A stretch of DNA of 6,110 bases, taken from an uncultured Clostridia bacterium. GTDB lineage: Bacteria > Bacillota > Clostridia > Lachnospirales > Anaerotignaceae. Below are positions 1 through 5,619 of this stretch, in pieces. A model generated the notes under the pieces. The model did not search any database, was not told the origin of the DNA, and was given only the letters and a program-made list of their open reading frames with translations. The position numbers were made by a program, and so were the translations under genes. Positions within the stretch are counted from its first letter, which is position 1. The number at the start of each line of letters is the position of its first letter. The stretch spans positions 1 through 6,110 of the forward strand of contig CATZIM010000120.1 in assembly GCA_958420075.1 (NCBI GenBank), written 5' to 3'.

Positions 1-1606
1 TGCTGATATCTGCCCCATACCCGCCGTCATAGCTGGGAACCTGCGGAATGCTTAGCTCGCTGCCATTGCCGCCGAATAAATTGGAAACAAGGCTTTCGCC
101 TTTGCTGTAGCCCATGGAAAAGGCGCTTTTATAGTCTTTGTATTCCATAGGGGCAAAGTATTCTTTCCAGCCGGACTCTTCTTTTGCCGCTGCTGATTTC
201 GCGCCAAGATCATTGATGTAGGTTTCTATGCCGCTGGTCAGATCCACACTGACACCCGGAATTTTATTGACCACATCTTCAATGCCCTTTGCAATGTTCA
301 ACAGGTAGCCAAGGGCTGTCTGCGCCAAGTCGTAAAAGAGTATCTTCACTGCCGCCACCGGATTGTTGAACACATTTCCAATGAAGTTGGCAAGTGCCAC
401 AAAGCCGTTATACATGAACGCCACTGTGTTATAGCAATGTGCCCCCAACATGGACATAAGACCAACAATGATGCCCGTTGCCGAATAAGATGCGCCAGCG
501 AAATGGTTGTAGGCAGCCACACCGGCATAGATTGCCCCAACGATGAGGGCAAGCCCCATCAAAACCCATGTGATGGGTGACGCAAGCAAAGTTGCGTTAA
601 ACGCCGATGTTGCCGCTGTTGCCACATAAGATTGCCCCGTCAGAGCGGCATATCCAAACTTCAGCAAATCCACGGCGAATTTATAAGCCGTCGTCACTGC
701 CGTGGCGATTTTCGTGGAATTCGCTGCCACCTGAAAGATGGCAAAGGCGGCGCCAAGCCCCAGCACCAACGGACCAATGATGGCAATGTTGCTTGCCAGC
801 CAGGAAATCCCGCTCAGGATGGGCTGCAATGCCAATTGTGCGTAATTTTGCATGACCGTCCAGCTCTGCCCCCATGTGGCAGGCATCTGGGCAAACTGGG
901 CATTGGTTTCTTCCGCCGCCGCAAACATGGCGTTTTTCAAGACGTCTGATGTGATCTGTCCTTCTGACGCCATTTCCTGCATCTGGTTCACATTGACCCC
1001 CAGATAATCGGCTATGGTCTGGGCAATGCCAGGCGTCTGTGTCAGCACAGTGTTCAGACCTTCCCCCTGCATCGTGCCAGTCATCATGGCCTGTACCAAT
1101 TGCTCCATGGCTCCCTGGGCCTGGGATGTGTTTGCGCCGGAGACTGCCATTTGTTTGTTCAGCTGTTCCACAAAAGCCACAATTTCCTCTGTGCTGCCGA
1201 AGGCATCCCCCGCGTATAACCCCAATTGGGAAACCATATCCGCTGTTTCCGCGTAAGAACTGCCTACACGGTTGGCGCTGGCAAAAATCATATCGTTCAG
1301 CGCCGCTGTTGACTGTAAGCCATCGTTGACCATGTTCAATCTTGCCGTCGCTGTGGAAAGTGTATCTGATACATCCATCCACGCCTGAAATGTTTCCATC
1401 CCACCAAATGCATCCGTAACACTTTTCAAAGCGGAGCCCAGTACATTTGTGCTTTTTGCCGCCTCCTCCTGAGCTGCTGCGTAAAGGTTCACCTGCTGCT
1501 GTACCAACGTGGTTACCTGAGTCACCTCTTGGACATAGGAGATATAGCTGGCAAAGGAAGCGGAGAAGCGATCTTCCAAAGTCAAAACTTCATTCATGTC
1601 TGCCAT
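1..1606 (-). CDS. Phage tail tape measure protein, N-terminal part (cut by window edge)
   Basis: This frame stays open for 535 codons from the ATG at 1606 to the window edge, so the C-terminus is missing. The ATG is preceded by GGGAGG (1620-1615) with 8 nt spacing. The in-phase-looking ATG at 1611 belongs to another frame and is too close to that site. Residues about 90-250 match the tape measure N-terminal domain type (TIGR02675-like): NDMIFASANRVGSSYAET, AFGSTEEIVAFVEQLNKQ, GEGLNTVLTQTPGIAQ, ADYLGVNVNQMQEMASEGQI and a closing PATWGQSW. Two hydrophobic segments follow (about residues 269-297 and 339-365), usual for proteins that set tail length and help DNA or channel passage at the membrane. 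The gene follows sheath, tube and chaperone, the standard position. Its first 13 nt overlap the end of the frameshifted chaperone, suggesting coupled translation. Total length, and hence tail length, cannot be judged here. Confidence 0.93.
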   Translation of the reverse strand, partial: MADMNEVLTLEDRFSASFASYISYVQEVTQVTTLVQQQVNLYAAAQEEAAKSTNVLGSALKSVTDAFGGMETFQAWMDVSDTLSTATARLNMVNDGLQSTAALNDMIFASANRVGSSYAETADMVSQLGLYAGDAFGSTEEIVAFVEQLNKQMAVSGANTSQAQGAMEQLVQAMMTGTMQGEGLNTVLTQTPGIAQTIADYLGVNVNQMQEMASEGQITSDVLKNAMFAAAEETNAQFAQMPATWGQSWTVMQNYAQLALQPILSGISWLASNIAIIGPLVLGLGAAFAIFQVAANSTKIATAVTTAYKFAVDLLKFGYAALTGQSYVATAATSAFNATLLASPITWVLMGLALIVGAIYAGVAAYNHFAGASYSATGIIVGLMSMLGAHCYNTVAFMYNGFVALANFIGNVFNNPVAAVKILFYDLAQTALGYLLNIAKGIEDVVNKIPGVSVDLTSGIETYINDLGAKSAAAKEESGWKEYFAPMEYKDYKSAFSMGYSKGESLVSNLFGGNGSELSIPQVPSYDGGYGADIS

Positions 1607-1782
1607 GGCATACGCCTCCCTTCCCGATTCATTTGCTCTCGTTCTTCTGTATCTTTCTGGATAAAGGCGCAAATGAGCGCTTTTTCCCTTTCATCCAATT
1701 CCAGAAATTTTCTGGGACGCCATCCCAGATTGATAAAACAATAAAAGGCGGCTGCCGTTTCCAAATCTGCCGCCTGTATCAG
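1594..1782 (-). CDS. Tail assembly chaperone, -1 frameshift extension (GT-type product)
   Basis: This 62-codon open frame has no start of its own. It is entered from the upstream XkdN-like gene by a -1 shift at 1788-1782, and the first codon after the shift is CTG at 1782-1780. The peptide begins LIQAADLETAAAFYCFINLG, continues WRPRKFLELDEREKALICAF and ends in a charged IQKDTEEREQMNREGRR stretch, reading as helical protein rather than noise. The fused product would be 197 aa (135 + 62). In many tailed phages (lambda G/GT and Gram-positive equivalents) the longer product binds the tape measure while the shared part recruits tube subunits. The frame ends at TGA 1596-1594, inside the tape measure gene. 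What is seen is the slippery site, the open frame and the stem-loop; that it is translated is inference from the family. Confidence 0.85.
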   Translation of the reverse strand: MIQAADLETAAAFYCFINLGWRPRKFLELDEREKALICAFIQKDTEEREQMNREGRRMPWQT

Positions 1783-1788
1783 TTTTTT
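1747..1788 (-). promoter_or_regulatory. Programmed -1 ribosomal frameshift signal (slippery heptamer plus stem-loop)
   Basis: The heptamer A AAA AAC lies at 1788-1782 in the zero-frame phase X XXY YYZ, with TGA as the very next zero-frame codon (1781-1779). After a spacer of 6-7 nt, the arm AGGCGGC (1775-1769) can pair with GCCGCCT (1752-1746) around a 16-nt loop, giving a GC-rich 7-bp stem. Slippery site, adjacent stop and stem at the right distance form the classical arrangement. The U-rich run after the stem is interrupted by A and G, and the stem lies inside coding sequence, so a terminator is less likely. Confidence 0.87.
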
Positions 1789-2186
1789 GCTTTTACAAAG
1801 CTGCTTTCATCCACTTCCGAGAAGGTAAAGATAGCTTTTGTCAGGGCGTTGTACTCGCCGGAGCGGAGCATTTTGCCTGGCAGTTCAAAGGGGTCCATGG
1901 TGCCGTAGGCATCGCACAGTTCTTTGTCGCGAAAATCAGGGAATACCACTGCCGCCACAACGATCTGTTTTGTCAGTTCCACATTATCCAGGTATTCCAC
2001 TGTCTGCCCATTTTCTTTTCTGGTTTTCATGCTTTTGCGGATCAGTCTGTCATTTTCCTCCTGGGTAATGGTACGGATGCGGAAGGGCACCAGGTTGCCT
2101 TCCTCGTCACGAAAACGATCAGAAATAAACACATCTTTTTCTTTTTTGATAGGTTCCGGGTTCAAAAACGCAAATAATTTACTCAT
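1779..2186 (-). CDS. XkdN-like phage tail assembly chaperone (zero-frame product)
   Basis: A 135-aa protein starting MSKLFAFLNPEPIKKEKDVF, recognised as the XkdN/YqbN type of tail assembly chaperone from its size, its charged make-up with RIRTITQEENDRL in the middle, the FPDFRDKELCDAYG and MLRSGEYNALTKAI segments, and its position between tube and tape measure. The ATG at 2186 is chosen because AAGGAAGGAG lies just upstream; a TTG 21 nt earlier would place that site inside the gene. The zero frame stops at TGA directly after the slippery heptamer, so most ribosomes would make this short form and a minority the 197-aa fusion. It is cytoplasmic, acts during tail assembly and is normally absent from the finished particle. 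There is a 17-nt gap to the tube gene stop. Confidence 0.9.
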   Translation of the reverse strand: MSKLFAFLNPEPIKKEKDVFISDRFRDEEGNLVPFRIRTITQEENDRLIRKSMKTRKENGQTVEYLDNVELTKQIVVAAVVFPDFRDKELCDAYGTMDPFELPGKMLRSGEYNALTKAIFTFSEVDESSFVKAKN

Positions 2187-2203
2187 GGTTTCTCCTTCCT
2201 TTC

Positions 2204-2674
2204 TCAACCGCCATAAGACGTAGGTTCATTGAATCCACGCAGTTTGGCAACTCTTGTATAAGTAAAGTTGAATTCATAATTCAGCATGGCTTCCTCGCTG
2301 TCCAAAATGGAAAGGGGAACGGAGCCTGTCAGCTCGCAGCCATAGTAAGCAATGGTCTGACTGCCTACACTGCTGGATGGATCATCGTTTGTGATCTGCA
2401 AATCAAACTGGGGCATATTGCCTGTATTGATGTAATCCAGCACCATGTCTGTCCAAAGGCTGGTACCGTAGTAAATGGTGCCTTTCCCAGTCTGTTTTGC
2501 GCCATTTGCCTTGTTCTGGATGGTTCTGGTACCCACCACACGCATTTCCTTGCCTTGAATATCCGCATATGTTGTGATATTCATCATGCCAGCAACTTCG
2601 ATCTGTTTTCCATCTCTGGTGACGAACACCTTGCCTTCGGCACCGTTGACGGTATCTTTCGCCAATAAATACAT
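2204..2674 (-). CDS. XkdM-like phage tail tube protein
   Basis: A 156-aa protein of the size usual for the XkdM/YqbM tail tube family (about 150 aa). The N-terminus has DTVNGAEGKVFVTRDGKQIE, followed by MMNITTYADIQGKEMRVVG, a region typical of this family in which a beta-strand precedes a basic stretch (KANGAKQTGKGTIYYG). Later come YINTGNMPQFDLQITNDDPS and a C-terminal beta-rich part ending NEPTSYGG. Subunits stack as hexameric rings to form the inner tube inside the contractile sheath. The start has AAGGAGG upstream with about 7 nt spacing. It lies 12 nt downstream of the sheath stop and 17 nt upstream of the chaperone start, the conserved sheath-tube-chaperone order of PBSX-like myoviral tails. 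Confidence 0.92.
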   Translation of the reverse strand: MYLLAKDTVNGAEGKVFVTRDGKQIEVAGMMNITTYADIQGKEMRVVGTRTIQNKANGAKQTGKGTIYYGTSLWTDMVLDYINTGNMPQFDLQITNDDPSSSVGSQTIAYYGCELTGSVPLSILDSEEAMLNYEFNFTYTRVAKLRGFNEPTSYGG

Positions 2675-2686
2675 ATCTGCACCTCC

Positions 2687-4033
2687 TTATGCCACTGTCA
2701 ATGTGATATACAGTTTTTCCGCCGCATCCACAGGCTGTACCTGCAAATGGATGGCAACGCCGTCGATTTCATCCCCAGGCAGTACATCCACGTCCTCGGG
2801 CACAAAATTCTGGATGGCGTTGTTTGCCTGCATTTCCTGCAAATACCCTACAATGACTCCTTTGAACAGATCCCGACCTGTGGCGTTGTTGTCCACCACG
2901 CCGATAAAGTTCTCGGAAAACTGTGCATACAGATCATTTGCAATGGTATGCAGCGTACGGATGACGCGGTTTTTGTGATAGGGCTTTGTGATGTCTGCTG
3001 TAAATGTGGTCAGGCTGTTGATGTCCGCATCCACTTTCACTGTGCCCTTTTCTCCAAAGAGTACAAATTTGCCTGCCTGCAAAGCCTCTGTGATCTGGTC
3101 ATGAGTCATTGCCGGTGTCACAGCCACAGCGTCAGGATATTTGGCATAAGTCAGAGATTCGTTGTAATCCGCCCCTGCTTCCGCGCCGCCTACCCACCAG
3201 CAGAGCTGTTTGCCTGTCAGTGTGGAGCCGTCGGCAAAAGAAACGCCTGTCATATCCGCGCATACATTGATGACAAAGCGGCTGTCAGGCACCTTCAAGC
3301 CGTAAGCCACCAGCTGAGCGTATCTGCCCTGGGTATTGGCAATGCGTTCCACAAAGTTGACCATTGCCGCCTGTACTGTACTGTCGTCGCCGTCATAAAT
3401 GAGAACGTCAAAATCATAAGCTTCGATGGTCTGCAAAAATGTGGTATATGCTGCCGCTTCCACAGTGCCGTCTGCGCCTGTCGCCAGCTTTGCGCCTGCG
3501 GTTTCTGTCAGTGCGCCAGTGCCGCTGAATGTGACCCATGCGTTTGCTTTCAGTTCTTCCGCCTTTGTGGCTGTCTGCATGTCCACCACTGCGCCGTCCA
3601 CAATGGTCTTTATGTCAAAAGTGCCTTCGCTGTCCGCCTGTTCTGTGACCACAATGGTGATGTCGTTGCCTCTCACACCGGGGTAAAGGGCTGTGGCTGT
3701 CAGCTGACCTTCTGTGATGGTCGCCTGCACAGCGCTGCTTGCGGCGGGACGGTACAACAGCACTTTTGTAGGGCTTTTTGTGCGGTCACTGCCTTTGAAG
3801 ATCTCCTGCAAAAATCTTGCCTGAGGCATGTAAGCGGGATAGCCGCAAAAAGGTGTTGTGTCTGCTCCTGCTGTCACTTCCATGACTTTGCCCACAGGTC
3901 CCCAGCTCATAGGCTCGCAAATGGCAACTACGCCGCGGCTGCCAATGGAAAGGCCCTTCTGGGTTTCTGATGTGAAATTGATATATACGCCGGGGCGTAC
4001 TTTATCCTGTTTTGTCCATGTTCCACCTGCCAT
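2687..4033 (-). CDS. XkdK-like contractile phage tail sheath protein
   Basis: A 448-aa protein, close to the length of PBSX XkdK (about 460 aa). The N-terminus MAGGTWTKQDKVRPGVYINF is nearly diagnostic for Firmicute tail sheath proteins, and the C-terminus, with IHLQVQPVDAAEKLYITLTV, matches the family's closing beta-strand used to join neighbouring subunits. In between are an N-terminal domain with a variable insert (about residues 100-200, many Ala, Thr and Gly) and a conserved core containing ADMTGVSFADGSTLTGKQ and WVGGAEAGADYNESLTYAKY. The sheath surrounds the tube and contracts to drive it through the target envelope, so the particle is of contractile type. The ATG has GGAGGTG upstream and shares one base with the preceding stop (TAATG), which suggests coupled translation. 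Confidence 0.96.
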   Translation of the reverse strand: MAGGTWTKQDKVRPGVYINFTSETQKGLSIGSRGVVAICEPMSWGPVGKVMEVTAGADTTPFCGYPAYMPQARFLQEIFKGSDRTKSPTKVLLYRPAASSAVQATITEGQLTATALYPGVRGNDITIVVTEQADSEGTFDIKTIVDGAVVDMQTATKAEELKANAWVTFSGTGALTETAGAKLATGADGTVEAAAYTTFLQTIEAYDFDVLIYDGDDSTVQAAMVNFVERIANTQGRYAQLVAYGLKVPDSRFVINVCADMTGVSFADGSTLTGKQLCWWVGGAEAGADYNESLTYAKYPDAVAVTPAMTHDQITEALQAGKFVLFGEKGTVKVDADINSLTTFTADITKPYHKNRVIRTLHTIANDLYAQFSENFIGVVDNNATGRDLFKGVIVGYLQEMQANNAIQNFVPEDVDVLPGDEIDGVAIHLQVQPVDAAEKLYITLTVA

Positions 4034-4206
4034 TATTTTTCACCTCCAAAAAAAGCAGATACGGCTTTTTCCGCCTCTGCCATGGTATAGTTTTCTTCTG
4101 TCAAGATCGCCCGCAGAAAATCCTGCTGCACATGAGAAAAACGCGCGCTTTTGAGCAGCGCTTCTCGCTTGTACTGTTTTTCCTGGGACATTGCTTCTTT
4201 TTTCAT
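4033..4206 (-). CDS. Small protein of unknown function between tail terminator and sheath
   Basis: A 57-aa protein, MKKEAMSQEKQYKREALLKS at the N-terminus and ENYTMAEAEKAVSAFFGGEK at the C-terminus. It is real by context: GGAAGGAG (4221-4214) sits 7 nt before the ATG, the ATG overlaps the upstream stop as ATGA (4206-4203), and its TAA overlaps the sheath ATG as TAATG, leaving no unused bases. It looks soluble and helical, with a lysine-rich first half and a second half (DFLRAILTEENYTMAEAEKAVSAFF) that could be a small helix-turn-helix-like bundle. I have the impression that comparable small proteins occur at this spot in other Clostridia phage tail clusters, but I cannot name a family. A role in sheath or tail assembly is inferred from position only. 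Confidence 0.82.
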   Translation of the reverse strand: MKKEAMSQEKQYKREALLKSARFSHVQQDFLRAILTEENYTMAEAEKAVSAFFGGEK

Positions 4207-4655
4207 TCCACCACTCCTTCCTGGTATGTTTCAATGGTTTGCATTTTGACCTCTGTTTTGGGAATGGTCACCCGCTCCCGCAGCTCAAACCGGTAATGCA
4301 GCCCGTCCTCTTCCACTTTCCATTCCCGTTTTTCCGGGCGCAGCAGCACTGGTTCCGACTGGATGCCGTCTGTGTAAGGAAATGTTTTCAGATGCAGATC
4401 CAGCGTTTCCGCCGTCTTTTGGTACCTTTCCTGCAGATCCTCCTCTTCTTCTTCCATACAGATCAGGTCTAAACCGATGGTACGCAGAAAATACCCGCCC
4501 GTTTCCGGTTTGATGCTGCCGTATTGCTGCTGCAAAAAGATGCAAGGCTTTTTCATTTCCTGCTGGTTCAGGTTCTTGTAAAAAGAAACGCCAGGCAGAA
4601 CAGGCGCCAAGTGTGCCGCAAGAGCGTCTGCAATGGTTTCCACTGTGTAATTCAT
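4203..4655 (-). CDS. XkdJ-like phage tail terminator family protein
   Basis: A 150-aa protein beginning MNYTVETIADALAAHLAPVL, then PGVSFYKNLNQQEMKKPCIF and LQQQYG. This layout (an amphipathic first helix, then a 'V.FY....QE.KKPCIFL' strand segment) resembles the XkdJ/YqbJ tail terminator family (DUF6838-like). An acidic run MEEEEEDLQE lies at about residues 67-76, and the C-terminal half is beta-rich (WKVEEDGLHYRFELRERV). In contractile phages the terminator forms the ring that ends tail growth and joins tail to head; a tail-only particle still needs it as a cap. ATG 4655 is chosen because TAGGAGTTG lies just upstream. The frame is open for 41 more codons upstream, but that part has no ribosome binding site and no family look. 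The gene overlaps the next by 4 nt. No head-tail connector or capsid gene precedes it. Confidence 0.8.
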   Translation of the reverse strand: MNYTVETIADALAAHLAPVLPGVSFYKNLNQQEMKKPCIFLQQQYGSIKPETGGYFLRTIGLDLICMEEEEEDLQERYQKTAETLDLHLKTFPYTDGIQSEPVLLRPEKREWKVEEDGLHYRFELRERVTIPKTEVKMQTIETYQEGVVE

Positions 4656-4823
4656 GCCATCAACTCCTAAAATTTCTTGTCCAATTCTGTCACCACCATC
4701 TTTTCCTATGCCGGATGTCCATGGGTTTGCCCCTGTCCTGTTTTGCTGGCACCGCAAACAGGTATGGATGGACGCCATGGAAAAAGTTCCGATCCATTTG
4801 CCGCCTTTTCATGCCCGCCCTGA

Positions 4824-4927
4824 GAAAAAGGACGCCTCAAAGATGCTTTTCAGAAAAAATCCCCATAAAGTGATATAGCCAGAATCCTTTTGCAAGAATC
4901 CCAGCTATTTTTTTCCCAAACAGCCCC
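4824..4927 (-). repeat. Direct repeat copy 2 (downstream in transcription direction)
   Basis: About 104 bp resembling 4957-5058 in the same orientation, offset about 131 bp. The core (4851-4927) is nearly identical apart from scattered substitutions and small length changes in A/T runs. The outer 27 bp (4824-4850) match only at the ends (GAAAAAG and TGCTTT). On the minus strand the core contains AAATAGCTGGGATTCTTGC followed by CTTTATGGGGATTTT. No terminal inverted repeats or target duplications were found, so it does not look like an insertion sequence. Confidence 0.85.
4875..4908 (-). other. Predicted RNA stem-loop in repeat copy 2
   Basis: On the minus-strand transcript AUAGCUGGGAUUC can pair with GGAUUCUGGCUAU across the loop UUGCAAAA, giving 13 consecutive pairs, four of them G-U. 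G-U pairs become A-C mismatches on the other strand, so the structure is favoured only in RNA transcribed in the direction of the tail genes. The second copy (5004-5037) can form the same stem. Confidence 0.6.
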
Positions 4928-4956
4928 AAGCCAAACTCCCCTTGTCCTCTTATTTT

Positions 4957-5058
4957 GAAAAAGATTTGCTGTGGTTGCTTTCAGAAAATCCCCATAAAGT
5001 AACATAGCCAGAACCCTTTTGCAAGAATCCCAGCTATTTTTCTTCTCAAACAGCCCCC
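4957..5058 (-). repeat. Direct repeat copy 1 (upstream in transcription direction)
   Basis: About 102 bp matching 4824-4927 and separated from it by 29 bp of unique sequence. The best-conserved stretch is 4982-5057. Differences include an A/G change that keeps a predicted RNA stem paired, a two-base change just after the stem, and shorter A/T runs. The divergence shows that the duplication is not recent. Confidence 0.85.
5004..5037 (-). other. Predicted RNA stem-loop in repeat copy 1
   Basis: Same 13-bp stem and identical UUGCAAAA loop as at 4875-4908. The single difference changes a U-A pair to U-G and so keeps the pairing. No run of U follows, so it is not a terminator. Its role is unknown: candidates are antitermination, a binding site for a protein, or mRNA stability. 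Confidence 0.6.
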
Positions 5059-5102
5059 AAAAGGCGTCCAAAACAAAGGCGGTGTGTGGATGTCTTTTTC
5101 CA

Positions 5103-5144
5103 CGATGTCATCATACCACATCTGCGTGGGGCATTGTGGGGCAT
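5103..5144 (-). promoter_or_regulatory. Candidate late promoter with tandem ATGCCCCAC repeats
   Basis: On the minus strand an extended -10 element, TGGTATGAT (hexamer TATGAT at 5115-5110), predicts transcription starting near 5103. Upstream lie two perfect ATGCCCCAC copies (5144-5136 and 5134-5126) with 10-bp, one-helical-turn spacing, covering the place of the -35 box, which itself has no consensus. This is the look of an activator- or sigma-like-protein-dependent promoter. It starts 2 nt after the stop of the DUF1492-like regulator gene, a likely candidate to act here. The promoter call is inference. Confidence 0.5.
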
Positions 5145-5146
5145 GC

Positions 5147-5554
5147 CTAAGCAATTGCAAAATGATCCAATGCCTGTCCATGAAGTTTGGTCACATGACG
5201 ATAGCTGTAATACATTTCCTCGGCGATCTTCTCCCAGTTCTGTCCCAACAGATACCGCCTTGTGAGGATTTCCTGTTCTATGGGGTCTGGCAGTTCTTTG
5301 ACCCGCTCATAGATCTCCCGATATACGATCATCTGCATTTCTCTTTCCGCTTCCAGCTCCCGCAGCAGCCCATCCAGTCTGGCAGCATATCCTGACAGGT
5401 CAGAAACCCTGTTGCCTCTGGGCATCCTGTCCCACGATACGGCAGGGCTTGTCTTGCTGGAACGCAGCTCCTCCATCTGCGCCATCAATAACGCCGCCCG
5501 CCGTTTTGCCTGCTGATATCTGCAAAGATATCGTTTCTTTTCTTCATTGTTCAT
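5147..5554 (-). CDS. DUF1492-like phage late transcriptional regulator (sigma-70 region 4-like)
   Basis: A 135-aa protein. Residues about 1-80 are a charged, heptad-like helix (KKRYLCRYQQAKRRAALLMA, then LSGYAARLDGLLRELEAERE), and residues about 92-132 form a helix-turn-helix like sigma-70 region 4: IEQEILTRRYLLGQNWEKIA, EEMYYSYRHVTKLHGQALDH. The 'YL....WEKIAEEM.YS.RHV.KLHG.AL' pattern is characteristic of DUF1492 proteins of Gram-positive phages, which sit just before late genes and, like ArpU and RinA types, are thought to activate late transcription. The start is firm: AAGGAGGG (5569-5562) lies 7 nt before the ATG. Here the gene is followed by a candidate promoter and the tail genes instead of a terminase, so it probably switches on tail production. 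Its DNA target cannot be read from the protein alone. Confidence 0.85.
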   Translation of the reverse strand: MNNEEKKRYLCRYQQAKRRAALLMAQMEELRSSKTSPAVSWDRMPRGNRVSDLSGYAARLDGLLRELEAEREMQMIVYREIYERVKELPDPIEQEILTRRYLLGQNWEKIAEEMYYSYRHVTKLHGQALDHFAIA

Positions 5555-5619
5555 TGTTGTTCCCTCCTTGTACGTTCATAACGGTTCTGGATCGTCTCTA
5601 CTGACAGCCACATCCGCTG

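Larger units (their letters stand above)
4656..5146 (-). other. Gene-free leader region between late regulator and tail genes
   Basis: I see no convincing gene in these 491 bp on either strand. Open frames exist but are short, lack family features and mostly arise because the repeated DNA is read in several frames. The region starts with a promoter-like element (5103-5144), continues with two copies of a ~100-bp direct repeat, and ends with a stretch (4690-4812) holding a possible 40-aa ORF, from an ATG preceded by AGGGCGGG, with an unusual basic, His/Trp-rich composition (FFHGVHPYLFAV, RHRKRWW); I do not believe in this ORF without further support. No intrinsic terminator is visible. In PBSX-like phages this is where the terminase-to-XkdI genes would lie. 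It could be a long regulatory leader of the tail transcript, a dispersed intergenic repeat of the host, or the scar of a lost head module. Confidence 0.6.

Noticed and set aside
681..1382. A 233-codon minus-strand frame within the tape measure region
   Set aside because: It overlaps the tape measure domain in another frame; its Gly/Arg/His/Cys-rich composition is typical of a frame shadow, while the tape measure frame carries family motifs.
1746..1775. Intrinsic terminator inside the chaperone region
   Set aside because: A GC stem followed by T-rich DNA is present, but the T-run is interrupted, the stem lies inside an open -1 frame and at the right distance from a slippery heptamer. A frameshift stimulator explains it better.
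2747..3970. A 407-codon open frame on the plus strand opposite the sheath gene
   Set aside because: It is the antisense shadow of the well-supported sheath gene. The protein is rich in Cys and His, with no domain look and no fitting ribosome binding site.
4040..4234. A 64-codon minus-strand frame before the sheath
   Set aside because: The frame of the 57-aa protein at 4206-4033 has the ribosome binding site and overlaps both neighbours neatly. The 64-codon frame has neither.
4656..4778. N-terminal extension of the tail terminator with a CxxC pair (HTCLRC)
   Set aside because: No ribosome binding site precedes ATG 4778, and the terminator family starts at the MNYTVETIAD helix, which has its own site. 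The extension also runs through the gene-free leader.
4690..4812. A 40-aa ORF with an AGGGCGGG upstream
   Set aside because: The spacing is short, the His/Trp/Arg-rich composition fits no family, and it lies in repeat-associated DNA. It is described under the leader region but not called.
4850..5071. A 73-codon minus-strand frame with an internal protein repeat (NSWDSCKRVLA / NSWDSCKRILA)
   Set aside because: The protein repeat only mirrors the DNA repeat. Other frames over the same DNA also look repeated, the substitutions keep RNA pairing, and there is no ribosome binding site.
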